A DNA stretch of 64,000 nt from Olleya aquimaris (lineage in GTDB: Bacteria > Bacteroidota > Bacteroidia > Flavobacteriales > Flavobacteriaceae): contig NZ_QLLO01000001.1 in NCBI RefSeq assembly GCF_003259525.1, positions 248,001 through 312,000 on the forward strand, in the 5' to 3' direction. Within the stretch, counting starts at the first letter, position 1, and every line of letters begins with the position of its first letter. The notes beneath the pieces are model-generated. The model was not told the origin of the DNA, did no database searches, and saw nothing but the letters and a program-made list of their open reading frames with translations. Positions 25,592 to 35,593 of this stretch are shown here, piece by piece. Made by a program: the position numbers and the translations under genes.

Positions 25592-28500
25592 TTAATAACC
25601 TCCACCATCATCTAATCGCATTCGGTTTTTATGTATGACTAAGTCTAAAACATCTTTCATTAGTTTGTCTTCCTCTTCGTTTTCGTCTATGTAATCACCA
25701 CTGTAACCTGAGTCGTAATATACTTCGGTTTGAAGTCTACCTTGCTTTTCTGGTTTTAAAAATCCTGCGTAATAAAAACGTTTGGTTTCATCTTTATCTT
25801 CTTTTCTAACTAGCATATAAAAGTACATGTCGCCTTCTTTATCATCATCTGTTTTGAAGGGTTTTTTTCCTAAAAAGTGAATGGAATCTCGTTCTTTTTC
25901 AATAGTTTTTCTACCAAATAAAGTAGATTTAGCATACATTTCTTGACTAATCTTTTCAGTTAAATAAGGTTTAAATAGCTTTTTCTTGTACATCTTATCT
26001 ACTAAAGCTGCTTGATTTTTGTAGTCGTCAATTGTTTTTTCCTTAAGCTTTTTTGGTATTGGCTCTCCAGCTTCTTCAAGTAATACATAATAGGTACTTA
26101 ACGCAGACACGTTATCGCTATCTAACAGCTTGTCAAAAAAGTTTTTGGCTTCTGCCTCTTTTCTAAAAGGGAAAATAAGTTTTACAAACGCATAAAGCGA
26201 GCTGCTGTAAGATCTGTAGCTGTAACTAGATTTGGATCCTAAACTACGTTTTACCTCTATCTTACCATCTTTGATAAGTTGTTTTTTAAACTTCTTATAC
26301 GCTTTTGGTTTTATAACGCTACTGTCTTTTAATCGTGCTAATAGCTCGTAAATAGGCTCTTTATACTCTTCAATAGTTGTAAACTCCATTAAATCTGGGA
26401 ACAGTGTTTTTTTAAGTTCTAGTGAGTCTTTATAATTATAAAACATAGAGCCTATGGATCCGCTTAATGGTAAATCTTTATTTAACAGTGTTAAGAAGGT
26501 GTTGTACGATTTTTTAGTAGGCTTATTTAACAACGACCTTAAAATAGTATTTTGTATGTCTGGTTTAGAGTATGATTCCTCATACAATTTATTTAAAAAA
26601 GCGTCTGTCCTTGGGTCTTCAAGCTCTGCTAGTTCTGAGATTAAAAAGGTTTTAAAGTCTTCTTTGTTTTCTGGAAAATCGAAGTTTTTAATTAAATCTA
26701 TCATCGTGCTGGCGTTAGATTTATTAAACTTTATTTTAGATTTTGCTTTAAACACAATACTATCGTTATCACGAAGGGCTTTAAAGAAACGTTCTGTTTT
26801 ATCGCTAAAAACAGACTCGCCTAAAAGGGTGTCTAATGGCTCAAAAGTGTCGTAAAAATTGGTAATAAAAGCTGATGGTTTAGAAATAGTGTCTGTTAAA
26901 CTTTTAATTTCAAATAATGCACCTTTTTTAAGGATGTTTTTAACTAAAATAGCTTTGGCGCTTAAGGAATCTTTTAAAGTGTACTCATAAAAATATTGGT
27001 CGTCTTTTTTGTACTTCTTTTTATTGGCAACTTTATATTTTTTAAACCCATCTATATCATCCATAGATTTTAATTCGTCATCAATTTCATTCCATAAACT
27101 GTCCACGTTTTTATACATCTGTAAATCATGAAATTTTAATCTTGTAATAAAAACTTGCTCGTTTGCTTTAGAGTAGTAAGTGGTACGTTTTGTTTTTTCT
27201 TCGTAATCTTTTGGTTTACTATAACTGTAATAATCGTAAGGAGGTGATGCTTTAGTATTAGTAATTACTGAAAAATGTAAAGAGGTATCAACTACTTTTT
27301 CAAAACCTTCTTGTGTAACGTTTTTAAATGTAAACGATTTAAAAAAGTCTTTTGCTTTTTGTTCAGTTTTACCAACATAACCTAATAAAAAGTAGCTTCC
27401 GTCTTTTACGATACTTTTAAGGTGAATGTTTTCAGTTGAAGTTGAATCTTTTTTAGCATATCCTTCATAACTATAATATTTATCATTTTTAAACTCGCCT
27501 TCAGAGTCTTCAATTTCAAAATCTTTTAAAAAGTTGGTAACAATAAATTTAGCCTCAAATTTATCTTCTTCAATGTAATAGACATCGTTATAGGCTATTT
27601 CTTTAAGGAAGTAGTAGTCGTCATTTACTTTTCCTTGAATTAGTTTTTGTCCTGCATTTTGTACATTATCTGTGGTGTGGTATTCTGGAAAATTAACTTC
27701 GTATTTATTGTAGGTTGAAGTGAATGTATTAAAGTTTGAACTTGGTGTTTTAAACTGTATCGAGCTAAAAATTGGCGCTTCATTTTTTAAAACATACTCC
27801 TTTTGACCAGCAAATTTAATTAGTATGACTTCAAAAGGAGTTTTGTAAATATGATACTTTTGATAATCTCCTTTTTTGGTTTTATTTAAAATACTAATTC
27901 CAGGATATGGTGTTGTTAAGGCTTCTTTTTTAATAATATCTCCAGGAATATCTTCAAATAAAAAGTTATCTAATCGCTCTAAAGAGATTTCTTTTTCATT
28001 AGGTAAATAATCGTAAGTATTAAATCTACTAATGGTTAGATAGGCACCATTGGTCATATCTGGAGAGATATAATATTTTTGTCCACTATAATAAAACTCG
28101 TATAACTCTGTAAACGTTTTTATAGATAAAAAACCATCTGGAGTGGTTTGTGTTTTAATAGTTGGTGGTGCTATGTAATCTTCTATTTGCTCTTTTTTAG
28201 TTTGTGCAACCGTAGTTTGTTCTGACACCAAAGGTTTTACAGTATACCCTTTATCTTCCAGCATTTTAAGCATTCCTTTTTTGCCAGGTAAATGTGCGGC
28301 TCCAACACCAGCAAAAACCGTTTGGTATTGCATTAACGAGTCTAAAACATGTACCATGTTTTCATTACGCTTGTAAAGCATATGCTCTCTAAAAAACTCT
28401 GTATTTGAAGCTGCTCCAATCGAGTCTAATAAAGCTAAGTTTCTGTCTCTATAAGTGTTTTCTTGAACCAAATAAGGGTTTTCTTTTTCATATAATTTAG

Positions 28501-29077
28501 TTAACCATGGATCTATTTTATTTTTTCTAGCATTACGTTGTGCTTTTGAAACTAAGTAGCGTGATTCTTCAATATCTTCTAAGCTATATATTGTTTTGTT
28601 TTTCTTTTTACCAGCTTGGTAAATAAACATGTCCAAATAAGTTTCTTCTTCAAAATTATCTGCATAACCATCTTTTCTGTATAAATAGCCATTAATCATT
28701 CTATTGTCAGATCGTATACTTCCTCTAATAGCAACCTCTTCTGGATGTTCTAATCCAAACAAACTAGAATAAAAGTTTTTATCGTAACTCTGAGAATAAT
28801 TTTGAGGTGTTAATGTAGTTGTCTCATAATTAAAAGCTAACCAAGTAGAAGGGTCAGACTCTAAAGCTACACTTTCGCTATTTTCAAGAGCATTAAAAAA
28901 CACATCGTCTAATCTAAAGGCAACTTTAGCACTAACATGCATGGTTCCATAAATGTATGATGGTTTTTCAAGATTATTCCCAGATATTTCCCACAATAAA
29001 CTTTGTTCGTTTTTTTGATTTTGAGAAATTGAAGCAAAAGAAATTGCACAGAATAGTGCAAGGATGTAATTTTTCAT
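25592..29077 (-). CDS. Large exported protein with N-terminal TraB/GumN domain
   Basis: A 1161-residue protein with a signal peptide (residues 1-18). Residues about 25-285 are a TraB/GumN (Tiki-like) domain: SYIYGTMHVSAKVAFRLDDVFFNALENSESVALE at the start and VFAGVGAAHLPGKKGMLKMLEDKGYTVKPL at the end, with the two GxxH-type motifs of this putative metalloprotease family. The remaining 870 residues are unrecognised, Lys/Glu/Tyr-rich, with repeated FxxxxKDYEEKTK-like strand segments and a late helical repeat region. There is no sorting domain at the C-terminus, so the protein is probably periplasmic. It stands alone, convergent with the AraC gene. Confidence 0.75.
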   Translation of the reverse strand: MKNYILALFCAISFASISQNQKNEQSLLWEISGNNLEKPSYIYGTMHVSAKVAFRLDDVFFNALENSESVALESDPSTWLAFNYETTTLTPQNYSQSYDKNFYSSLFGLEHPEEVAIRGSIRSDNRMINGYLYRKDGYADNFEEETYLDMFIYQAGKKKNKTIYSLEDIEESRYLVSKAQRNARKNKIDPWLTKLYEKENPYLVQENTYRDRNLALLDSIGAASNTEFFREHMLYKRNENMVHVLDSLMQYQTVFAGVGAAHLPGKKGMLKMLEDKGYTVKPLVSEQTTVAQTKKEQIEDYIAPPTIKTQTTPDGFLSIKTFTELYEFYYSGQKYYISPDMTNGAYLTISRFNTYDYLPNEKEISLERLDNFLFEDIPGDIIKKEALTTPYPGISILNKTKKGDYQKYHIYKTPFEVILIKFAGQKEYVLKNEAPIFSSIQFKTPSSNFNTFTSTYNKYEVNFPEYHTTDNVQNAGQKLIQGKVNDDYYFLKEIAYNDVYYIEEDKFEAKFIVTNFLKDFEIEDSEGEFKNDKYYSYEGYAKKDSTSTENIHLKSIVKDGSYFLLGYVGKTEQKAKDFFKSFTFKNVTQEGFEKVVDTSLHFSVITNTKASPPYDYYSYSKPKDYEEKTKRTTYYSKANEQVFITRLKFHDLQMYKNVDSLWNEIDDELKSMDDIDGFKKYKVANKKKYKKDDQYFYEYTLKDSLSAKAILVKNILKKGALFEIKSLTDTISKPSAFITNFYDTFEPLDTLLGESVFSDKTERFFKALRDNDSIVFKAKSKIKFNKSNASTMIDLIKNFDFPENKEDFKTFLISELAELEDPRTDAFLNKLYEESYSKPDIQNTILRSLLNKPTKKSYNTFLTLLNKDLPLSGSIGSMFYNYKDSLELKKTLFPDLMEFTTIEEYKEPIYELLARLKDSSVIKPKAYKKFKKQLIKDGKIEVKRSLGSKSSYSYRSYSSSLYAFVKLIFPFRKEAEAKNFFDKLLDSDNVSALSTYYVLLEEAGEPIPKKLKEKTIDDYKNQAALVDKMYKKKLFKPYLTEKISQEMYAKSTLFGRKTIEKERDSIHFLGKKPFKTDDDKEGDMYFYMLVRKEDKDETKRFYYAGFLKPEKQGRLQTEVYYDSGYSGDYIDENEEEDKLMKDVLDLVIHKNRMRLDDGGGY

Positions 29078-29204
29078 AAAATGTTTAAATATCTATTTGT
29101 AAATATATTAAACTTAATATTAAACAAAAGATTTTGATTATCTATTAATAGACTATAAGTATTAGCAATCTTTTAAGTTTTTTAATTATTATAAATTAGA
29201 GTTG

Positions 29205-29212
29205 TATTTTTG
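29205..29212 (+). promoter_or_regulatory. Putative -7 box of hemH
   Basis: TATTTTTG matches TAnnTTTG exactly, 20 bases before the hemH ATG. No convincing TTG is seen at the -33 position in this AT-rich stretch. Confidence 0.5.
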
Positions 29213-29232
29213 CTTTTTGAAAAAGAAAAAAC

Positions 29233-30276
29233 ATGAAAAAAGGCGTTTTACTAGTTAATCTTGGATCACCAGATAGTCCAGAACCTAAAGATGTAAAAAA
29301 ATATTTAGGAGAATTTTTAATGGATCCGCGTGTTATTGATGTTCCGCTTTGGGCAAGAACACTGCTTGTTAAAGGAATTATTTTAAATACTAGACCAAAA
29401 CAAAGTGCAGAAGCTTATAAAAAAATATGGTGGGAAGACGGTTCTCCACTTATTGTGTTAAGCGAGCAGTTACAAGAAAAAGTTCAAGAAAAAGTAGATT
29501 TTCCAGTAGCATTAGCAATGCGTTATGGCAGCATGACCATTAAAAAAGGATTGCAAGAATTAGTAGATAAAGGGGTTGAACAGGTGTTTTTAATTCCGTT
29601 ATATCCTCAGTTTGCTATGGCAACAACAGAAACTATTTTGGTCTTAGCAGAAGAAGTGCGTCAAGAGCACTTTCCAAATCTAAATATTGAAAGCTTACCA
29701 GCTTTTTACAATAATCCAGAGTATATAAAAGCACTTTCAGAATCTATTAAAAAATCATTAGCTGGAAAGACCTATGAGCATTTATTATTCTCGTATCATG
29801 GTGTTCCAGAGCGTCACATTAGAAAAAGCGATATCACAAATTCGCATTGTAAACCAAGCGATAAAATAGATTGTATATGTTGTAAAACTCCATCTCCTGC
29901 ACACGAGTTTTGTTACAAGCACCAATGTAAAGAAGTGACTCGTTTAGTAGCAGAATATCTTAATTTAGAAGACAATACTTATTCAACATCCTTCCAGTCA
30001 AGATTAGGATTTGACCCATGGTTACAACCTTACACAGACCGTACTATTGAACGTCTAGGAAAAAGTGGAATAAAAAATATGGCTATTGTAACTCCTGCTT
30101 TTGTTAGTGATTGTTTAGAAACCCTAGAAGAAATAGCAATGGAAGGCGAAGAAATTTTTCATGAAGTTGGTGGAAAACAATTTACAACAGTTCCTTGCTT
30201 AAATACAGATGATAATTGGGTGGCTTTTTTAGCTAATCGTATTAATGAATGGTCAAAAAATACTGTTGAGGTTTAA
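29233..30276 (+). CDS. hemH: Ferrochelatase with a Cys-rich insert
   Basis: Inserts Fe2+ into protoporphyrin IX. The 347 residues include GVLLVNLGSPDSP at the N-terminus, the catalytic His189 in LFSYHGVPERH, and the C-terminal VVTPAFVSDCLETLEEI-like block. Between residues 206 and 232 there are six cysteines (206, 214, 216, 217, 227, 232), in CICCKTPSPAHEFCYKHQC. Some bacterial ferrochelatases bind a [2Fe-2S] cluster through such an internal Cys set, so this one may too. The gene is monocistronic or leads into the BNR protein 83 bases downstream. Confidence 0.95.
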   Translation: MKKGVLLVNLGSPDSPEPKDVKKYLGEFLMDPRVIDVPLWARTLLVKGIILNTRPKQSAEAYKKIWWEDGSPLIVLSEQLQEKVQEKVDFPVALAMRYGSMTIKKGLQELVDKGVEQVFLIPLYPQFAMATTETILVLAEEVRQEHFPNLNIESLPAFYNNPEYIKALSESIKKSLAGKTYEHLLFSYHGVPERHIRKSDITNSHCKPSDKIDCICCKTPSPAHEFCYKHQCKEVTRLVAEYLNLEDNTYSTSFQSRLGFDPWLQPYTDRTIERLGKSGIKNMAIVTPAFVSDCLETLEEIAMEGEEIFHEVGGKQFTTVPCLNTDDNWVAFLANRINEWSKNTVEV

Positions 30277-30359
30277 TTTTTTATTTAAGTTTACATTAGT
30301 TTTTTTAGCATAAGGTATAATCCGTATTTTTACTTTTTGCAATCTAATTCAAGCTTAAA

Positions 30360-33300
30360 ATGAAAACTTTAAAATCGCTATTTTTTCTTTTTTTAATACT
30401 AATTTCAACATTATCTAACGCACAAACCGTTAACGTATCTGATTATTCTGGTTTAGAATACAGATTACTTGGTCCATTTCGAGGTGGAAGAAGTGCTGCA
30501 GTTACAGGAGTGCCAAACCAACCTAATTTATATTATTTTGGATCTACAGGTGGCGGAATCTGGAAAACTTTAGATGGTGGACGCAGCTGGGATAATATCT
30601 CTGACGGATTTTTTGGTGGAAGCATAGGTGCAATTGCAGTGGCTAAAAGCGATCCAAATGTGATTTATGTTGGAGGAGGAGAAAAAACAGTTCGTGGTAA
30701 TGTGTCTTCTGGATATGGTGTTTATAAAAGTGTAGATGCTGGGCAATCTTGGGAATCTATTGGGTTAAAAAACTCAAGGCATATTCCAAGAATTGCTATA
30801 GATCCTACAGATTTTAATACCGTTTACGCTGGTGTTTTAGGTAATATCTACACACCTACTCAAGAACGAGGGGTTTATAAAAGCACAGATGGAGGAAAAA
30901 CTTGGAAAAAAACCCTGTTTGTAAACGACCAAGCAGGAGTGGTTGATTTATTAATAGACCCAACCAATCCTAGGATTTTATATGCATCAACTTGGCGTGT
31001 GCAACGTACACCCTACAGTTTAAGCTCAGGAGGAGAAGGTTCTGCGTTATGGAAAAGTACTGATAAAGGTGAAACTTGGACTGAGATTTCTAAAAATGAA
31101 GGATTCCCTGATAGTACTTTAGGTATTATGGGTGTAACAGTTTCTCCATTAAATAATCAACGCGTTTGGGCTATTATTGAAAATAAAGATAAAGGTGGTT
31201 TGTATAGAAGTGATGATGGTGGAGCAACTTGGAAGCAAGTTAATAGCGAACGCAAATTACGCCAGCGTGCATGGTATTATACTCGTGTTTATGCAGATAC
31301 AAAAGATGTAGATGTGGTTTATGTTTTAAATGTGCGTTATCATAAAAGTACAGATGGCGGAAAAACATTTGAAACTTACAACGCACCTCATGGAGATCAT
31401 CATGATTTGTGGATTGCACCAGAGGACCCAAATAGAATGATTATTGGAGATGATGGAGGCGCACAAGTCACTTATGATGGCGGCGAAACTTGGAGCACGT
31501 ATCACAACCAACCAACGTCTCAATTTTATAGAGTAACAACAGATAATCATTTTCCGTATCGTATTTATGCAGCACAACAGGACAATTCTACAATCAGAAT
31601 TTCGCATCGTACGGAAGGCTGGTCAATTTCTGAAGACGATTGGGAAAGTACTGCAGGAGGTGAATCTGCACACATAGCAGTAGATCCAGAAGATAACGAC
31701 ATTGTTTATGGTGGAAGTTATGATGGATTTTTAACTAGAAAAAATCATAGAACAGGAACGGTTAGAGCCATAAATGTCTGGCCAGATAACCCAATGGGTC
31801 ATGGTGCAGAAGGGATGAAATATCGTTTTCAATGGAATTTTCCTATTATTTTTTCTAAGCATAATCCAAATCGATTATACACCTTTTCTCAACATGTCCA
31901 TGTAACAGAAAATGAAGGTCAATCTTGGCAAATTATAAGTCCAGATTTAACCAGAAACGATCCAGAAAAATTAAAATCTTCGGGTGGACCAATAACTCAA
32001 GACAACACGTCTGTAGAGTATTATTGTACCATTTTTGCAGCCCAAGAGTCGCCTTTAGTAGAGGGATTGCTTTGGGTTGGAAGTGATGATGGATTAATCC
32101 ACGTTACCAAAGATGGAGGAAAAAACTGGGAAAACGTGACACCAAAAGGAATGCCAGATTGGATGATGATTAATAGTATTGAACCAAGTCATTTTGATGC
32201 TGGTACCTGCTACGTTGCAGGAACAAAGTATAAAACAGGTGATTTTACACCCTATTTATACAAGACAACAGATTACGGTAAAAGCTGGAAAAAAATCACA
32301 ACCGGAATACCAAGTGAACACTTTACAAGAGTGCTTAGAGAGGATCCTAAACAAAAAGGGTTGTTGTATGCAGGAACAGAAACAGGTTTGTACGTATCGT
32401 TTAATGATGGTAAAAATTGGCAATCGTTTCAGCTTAATTTACCCATTGTTCCAATAACAGATTTAACCATAAAAGACAATAATTTAATTGTGGCTACTCA
32501 AGGTCGTAGCTTGTGGATTTTGGATGATTTATCAGTAATTCATCAATTATCTAAATCTAATTTAAATGATGTACAATTGTTTCAACCAAAACCAACGTAC
32601 AGAATGCGTGGTGGTTTTTCTAAAAACAGTAAAACCACAGGAACTAACCATCCAAATGGTGTGATGACCTATTTCAATTTAAAAAATTACAAACCAGAAG
32701 ATGAAGTGTCTCTAACTTATTTTGATACAAAAGGAGATACCATAAAAACGGTTTCGACTACAAACAAAAAGAAAGATAAATTAGAAGTAAAAAAAGGACT
32801 TAACCAATTTATTTGGGATATGACGTATGAAGGAGCAGAAAAACTAGATGGTATGATATTGTGGTGGGCAAGTTTAGATGGTCCAAGAGCAATTCCTGGG
32901 ACTTATAAGGTTGCTTTAAATGTTAATGGAACCAGTACCACCCAGCCTTTTACAATTGTTGCCAATCCAAATGCAGAGAGTACACAAAGCGATATGGAGC
33001 AACAGTTTATGTTTATTAAAGATATAAACCAAACTATTGATAATGCGCATAAAGCCATTAAAAAAATGAGACATGTAAGTAAGCAATTATCTGCTTTTGA
33101 AACACAATATAAAGAGGATGAAAGTCTAAAAGATTTATTAGAAAAAGCAAAATCACTTAAAGAGCAATTCACTAAAATTGAAGAAGCCTTATATCAAACT
33201 AAAAATAGAAGTGGTCAGGATCCATTAAATTTTCCAATTCGATTAACTAATAAATTAGGACATTTAAACTCATTAGTTAGAATGGGTGATTTTGCACCTA

Positions 33301-33449
33301 CAGAACAGGATATAGCTGTTAAAAATGAATTAACTTCAAAAATAAATAAGCAATTAGAGACATTTAATAGCATAATCACGGATGAAGTCAGTGCTTTTAA
33401 CAAAGCGTTTAATGCTAAGCAACTTAACTACTTATTTATAGAGGAATAA
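30360..33449 (+). CDS. Exported BNR/VPS10 (sortilin-like) beta-propeller protein
   Basis: A 1029-residue protein with a signal peptide (about 1-22, ending SNAQT). Residues about 35-740 contain many BNR/Asp-box repeats of the type S-x-D-G-G-x-T-W (STDGGKTWKKT, SDDGGATWKQV, TKDGGKNWENV, TTDYGKSWKKI), forming one or two large propellers as in VPS10/sortilin-type hydrolases. The C-terminal 250 residues hold a beta domain and a helical, coiled-coil-like end. There is no T9SS sorting domain. Such proteins are often annotated as glycosyl hydrolases, but no catalytic residues can be named. Its stop abuts the hemJ-like start (TAAATG). Confidence 0.85.
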   Translation: MKTLKSLFFLFLILISTLSNAQTVNVSDYSGLEYRLLGPFRGGRSAAVTGVPNQPNLYYFGSTGGGIWKTLDGGRSWDNISDGFFGGSIGAIAVAKSDPNVIYVGGGEKTVRGNVSSGYGVYKSVDAGQSWESIGLKNSRHIPRIAIDPTDFNTVYAGVLGNIYTPTQERGVYKSTDGGKTWKKTLFVNDQAGVVDLLIDPTNPRILYASTWRVQRTPYSLSSGGEGSALWKSTDKGETWTEISKNEGFPDSTLGIMGVTVSPLNNQRVWAIIENKDKGGLYRSDDGGATWKQVNSERKLRQRAWYYTRVYADTKDVDVVYVLNVRYHKSTDGGKTFETYNAPHGDHHDLWIAPEDPNRMIIGDDGGAQVTYDGGETWSTYHNQPTSQFYRVTTDNHFPYRIYAAQQDNSTIRISHRTEGWSISEDDWESTAGGESAHIAVDPEDNDIVYGGSYDGFLTRKNHRTGTVRAINVWPDNPMGHGAEGMKYRFQWNFPIIFSKHNPNRLYTFSQHVHVTENEGQSWQIISPDLTRNDPEKLKSSGGPITQDNTSVEYYCTIFAAQESPLVEGLLWVGSDDGLIHVTKDGGKNWENVTPKGMPDWMMINSIEPSHFDAGTCYVAGTKYKTGDFTPYLYKTTDYGKSWKKITTGIPSEHFTRVLREDPKQKGLLYAGTETGLYVSFNDGKNWQSFQLNLPIVPITDLTIKDNNLIVATQGRSLWILDDLSVIHQLSKSNLNDVQLFQPKPTYRMRGGFSKNSKTTGTNHPNGVMTYFNLKNYKPEDEVSLTYFDTKGDTIKTVSTTNKKKDKLEVKKGLNQFIWDMTYEGAEKLDGMILWWASLDGPRAIPGTYKVALNVNGTSTTQPFTIVANPNAESTQSDMEQQFMFIKDINQTIDNAHKAIKKMRHVSKQLSAFETQYKEDESLKDLLEKAKSLKEQFTKIEEALYQTKNRSGQDPLNFPIRLTNKLGHLNSLVRMGDFAPTEQDIAVKNELTSKINKQLETFNSIITDEVSAFNKAFNAKQLNYLFIEE

Positions 33450-33998
33450 ATGGAGTATTACAATTACATAAAAGCGTTACACCTAATTTTTGTAGTCACT
33501 TGGTTTGCAGGTTTATTCTATATTCCTAGACTATTTGTTTATCAAATAGAAGCGTTTCATAAACCCTTACCAGACAAAGACATTTTAGGTCACCAACTTA
33601 AACTTATGGCTAAACGCTTATGGTATATTATTACCTGGCCAAGTGCCATTTTAGCAACTATTTTTGCAATATGGTTATTAATTTTACAACCCTTTTGGTT
33701 ACAACAACCCTGGATGCATGTAAAATTAGGGTTTGTGTTGTTGCTCTTTATTTATCAGTATCAAACGCACATATATTTTAAACAACTACAAAACAATGTG
33801 GTTAAGAAAACCTCTAATTTTATGCGTTTATATAACGAGGGTGCTACGTTTATACTGTTTGCAGTTGTTTTTTTAGTCATACTTAAAAGTGCTATCAATT
33901 GGGTGTTTGGTGTTGTGGGTATTGTAGTTTTAGGATTGCTTTTAATGTTAGGTTTTAAATTATATAAACGCATACGTGATAAAAACCCAAATGCTTAA
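33450..33998 (+). CDS. hemJ: Protoporphyrinogen IX oxidase, HemJ type
   Basis: A 182-residue protein with about five membrane helices. The N-terminus YIKALHLIFVVTWFAGLFYIPRLFVYQ contains the conserved His and the W-F-A-G-L-F-Y-x-P-R-L-F signature of HemJ, which oxidises protoporphyrinogen IX to protoporphyrin IX, the substrate of HemH. Its placement near hemH supports this. It starts directly after the BNR gene's stop (TAAATG) and is followed after 48 bases by a histidine kinase gene. Confidence 0.9.
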   Translation: MEYYNYIKALHLIFVVTWFAGLFYIPRLFVYQIEAFHKPLPDKDILGHQLKLMAKRLWYIITWPSAILATIFAIWLLILQPFWLQQPWMHVKLGFVLLLFIYQYQTHIYFKQLQNNVVKKTSNFMRLYNEGATFILFAVVFLVILKSAINWVFGVVGIVVLGLLLMLGFKLYKRIRDKNPNA

Positions 33999-34046
33999 AA
34001 CCCTATTTGCTTTATATTTTGGTTTGATTATTGCTATATTTAAGCA

Positions 34047-35498
34047 ATGAAAATAACAAAACTCTCTTTACGACTTCGCATCTTTTTTGCGATGATTTTT
34101 TTGGTGCTTTTAGCCTCCATTTTAATTGCTTTAGTGGCAGCTTACCAATACAGTGAAGAAACCCAAGATTACCACCAACAACGTTTAGAGCGTAAAGAAA
34201 AAAACATCAAGCGTCACTTAGATTTTGTAATTAGAGAGACAACGTTTGAGGTAATTCCAGAAAAATTACCTTTAATTTTTAAAGACGAAATTTATAAAAT
34301 AGCAGACATCCATGGTCTTAAAGTTAACCTATACGATTTAGAAGGAACACTATTAATCTCTTCTAAAGCAAGTTTACCTCAAGATACTGTTGAAACTTGT
34401 ATTAGAGCAGAGATTTTAAACAAACTTTCTAATACTTCTGGACATAAATATGTCGAGTTGCGTGAAGAAAAAGGCGAAAACTTTAGATCATCTTACACTT
34501 ACATAACAGACACTAAGTTTAAGCCTCTAGCTATTTTAAATTTACCTTATTTAGAAAATGACGATTTCCTGTCTAGAGAGCTTAACGAGTTTTTTGAACG
34601 TCTAGGTTATACCTATATTTTAATGCTTATTACAGCTATTGCATTAGCCTATTTTTTATCTAAATATATTACTAGAACACTTAAAACTATTAGTGATAAA
34701 ATGAATCAAACGCGTTTAGAAAAACGCAATCAAAAAATAGAAATAGAAAGTACAACTGAAGAAATCTCTACACTAGTAAAATCATACAATAGTATGATTG
34801 ATCAATTAGAAGAAAGTGCTGTAAAATTAGCAAAAAGCGAGCGTGAACAAGCTTGGCGAGAAATGGCAAAACAAGTAGCGCACGAGATTAAAAATCCATT
34901 AACACCAATGCGATTAACCGTACAAAGTTTTCAGCGTAAGTTTGATCCACAAGACCCAAATATTGTTCAGAAGTTAGATGAATACAGTAAAACGTTAATT
35001 CAGCAAATAGATACCATGAGCTCTATTGCAAGTGCGTTTTCCAACTTTGCTAAAATGCCTGCGCAACAAAACGAAACCCTTAATGTGGTTAAAATTATAG
35101 ATCTGGCTTTAGATATTTTTAATGAAGATTATATCATATTTCAACCAGAAAAAGAAGAGATAATTGCCAAGTTTGATAGAACACAATTAATTAGAGTGGT
35201 TACCAATTTAGTAAAAAATGCTATCCAAGCGATACCTGAAGATAAAACACCTAATTTAATAGTTACTGTTTCAGAAAAAGATAACGACGTGATTATTACA
35301 ATTTCAGATAACGGAAAAGGAATTACAGACGAAAACAAACCCAAAGTCTTTGAGCCAAAATTTACTACAAAATCTAGCGGAATGGGACTTGGATTAGCAA
35401 TGGTTAAAAATATTGTGGAAACTTACCAAGGAACAATTACCTTTGTGTCTGAAGAAGGAAAAGGGACAACGTTTACTGTTTCTTTTCCTAAACAATAA
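34047..35498 (+). CDS. Membrane-bound sensor histidine kinase (NtrY-like)
   Basis: A 483-residue kinase. Membrane segments lie at about 12-32 and 190-208 and enclose a periplasmic sensor domain. A HAMP-like region (SKYITRTLKTISDKMNQTRLEK) follows. The phosphorylated His279 lies in QVAHEIKNPLTPMRLTVQSFQRKF, and the ATPase domain shows NLVKNAIQAIP (N box), ISDNGKGI (G1) and TTKSSGMGLGLAMVKNIV. No response regulator is adjacent, so the partner is unknown. It follows hemJ in the same direction. Confidence 0.92.
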   Translation: MKITKLSLRLRIFFAMIFLVLLASILIALVAAYQYSEETQDYHQQRLERKEKNIKRHLDFVIRETTFEVIPEKLPLIFKDEIYKIADIHGLKVNLYDLEGTLLISSKASLPQDTVETCIRAEILNKLSNTSGHKYVELREEKGENFRSSYTYITDTKFKPLAILNLPYLENDDFLSRELNEFFERLGYTYILMLITAIALAYFLSKYITRTLKTISDKMNQTRLEKRNQKIEIESTTEEISTLVKSYNSMIDQLEESAVKLAKSEREQAWREMAKQVAHEIKNPLTPMRLTVQSFQRKFDPQDPNIVQKLDEYSKTLIQQIDTMSSIASAFSNFAKMPAQQNETLNVVKIIDLALDIFNEDYIIFQPEKEEIIAKFDRTQLIRVVTNLVKNAIQAIPEDKTPNLIVTVSEKDNDVIITISDNGKGITDENKPKVFEPKFTTKSSGMGLGLAMVKNIVETYQGTITFVSEEGKGTTFTVSFPKQ

Positions 35499-35511
35499 CA
35501 AGATAAATGTC

Positions 35512-35534
35512 GCACTAAGCATAGTCGAAGTGTC
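35512..35534. repeat. Short repeat of the agcgtagtcgaag family
   Basis: gcactaagcatagtcgaagtgtc resembles the consensus CACTGAGCGTAGTCGAAGTG, with cact/agtg inverted ends. Related copies lie at 21573-21627 and 55991-56013. Just downstream, attcccttctaaaagggaat (35556-35575) forms another small inverted repeat before the crotonase gene. Confidence 0.5.
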
Positions 35535-35593
35535 TCATATAACTCAAATGAACAAGATTCCCTTCTAAAAGGGAATAAAAAACAACGTTTTTT

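Noticed and set aside
31240-31607. Antisense frames in the BNR protein gene
   Set aside because: They lie wholly within a strongly supported gene, are Cys- and His-rich in the way of random antisense frames and have no promoter or family likeness.
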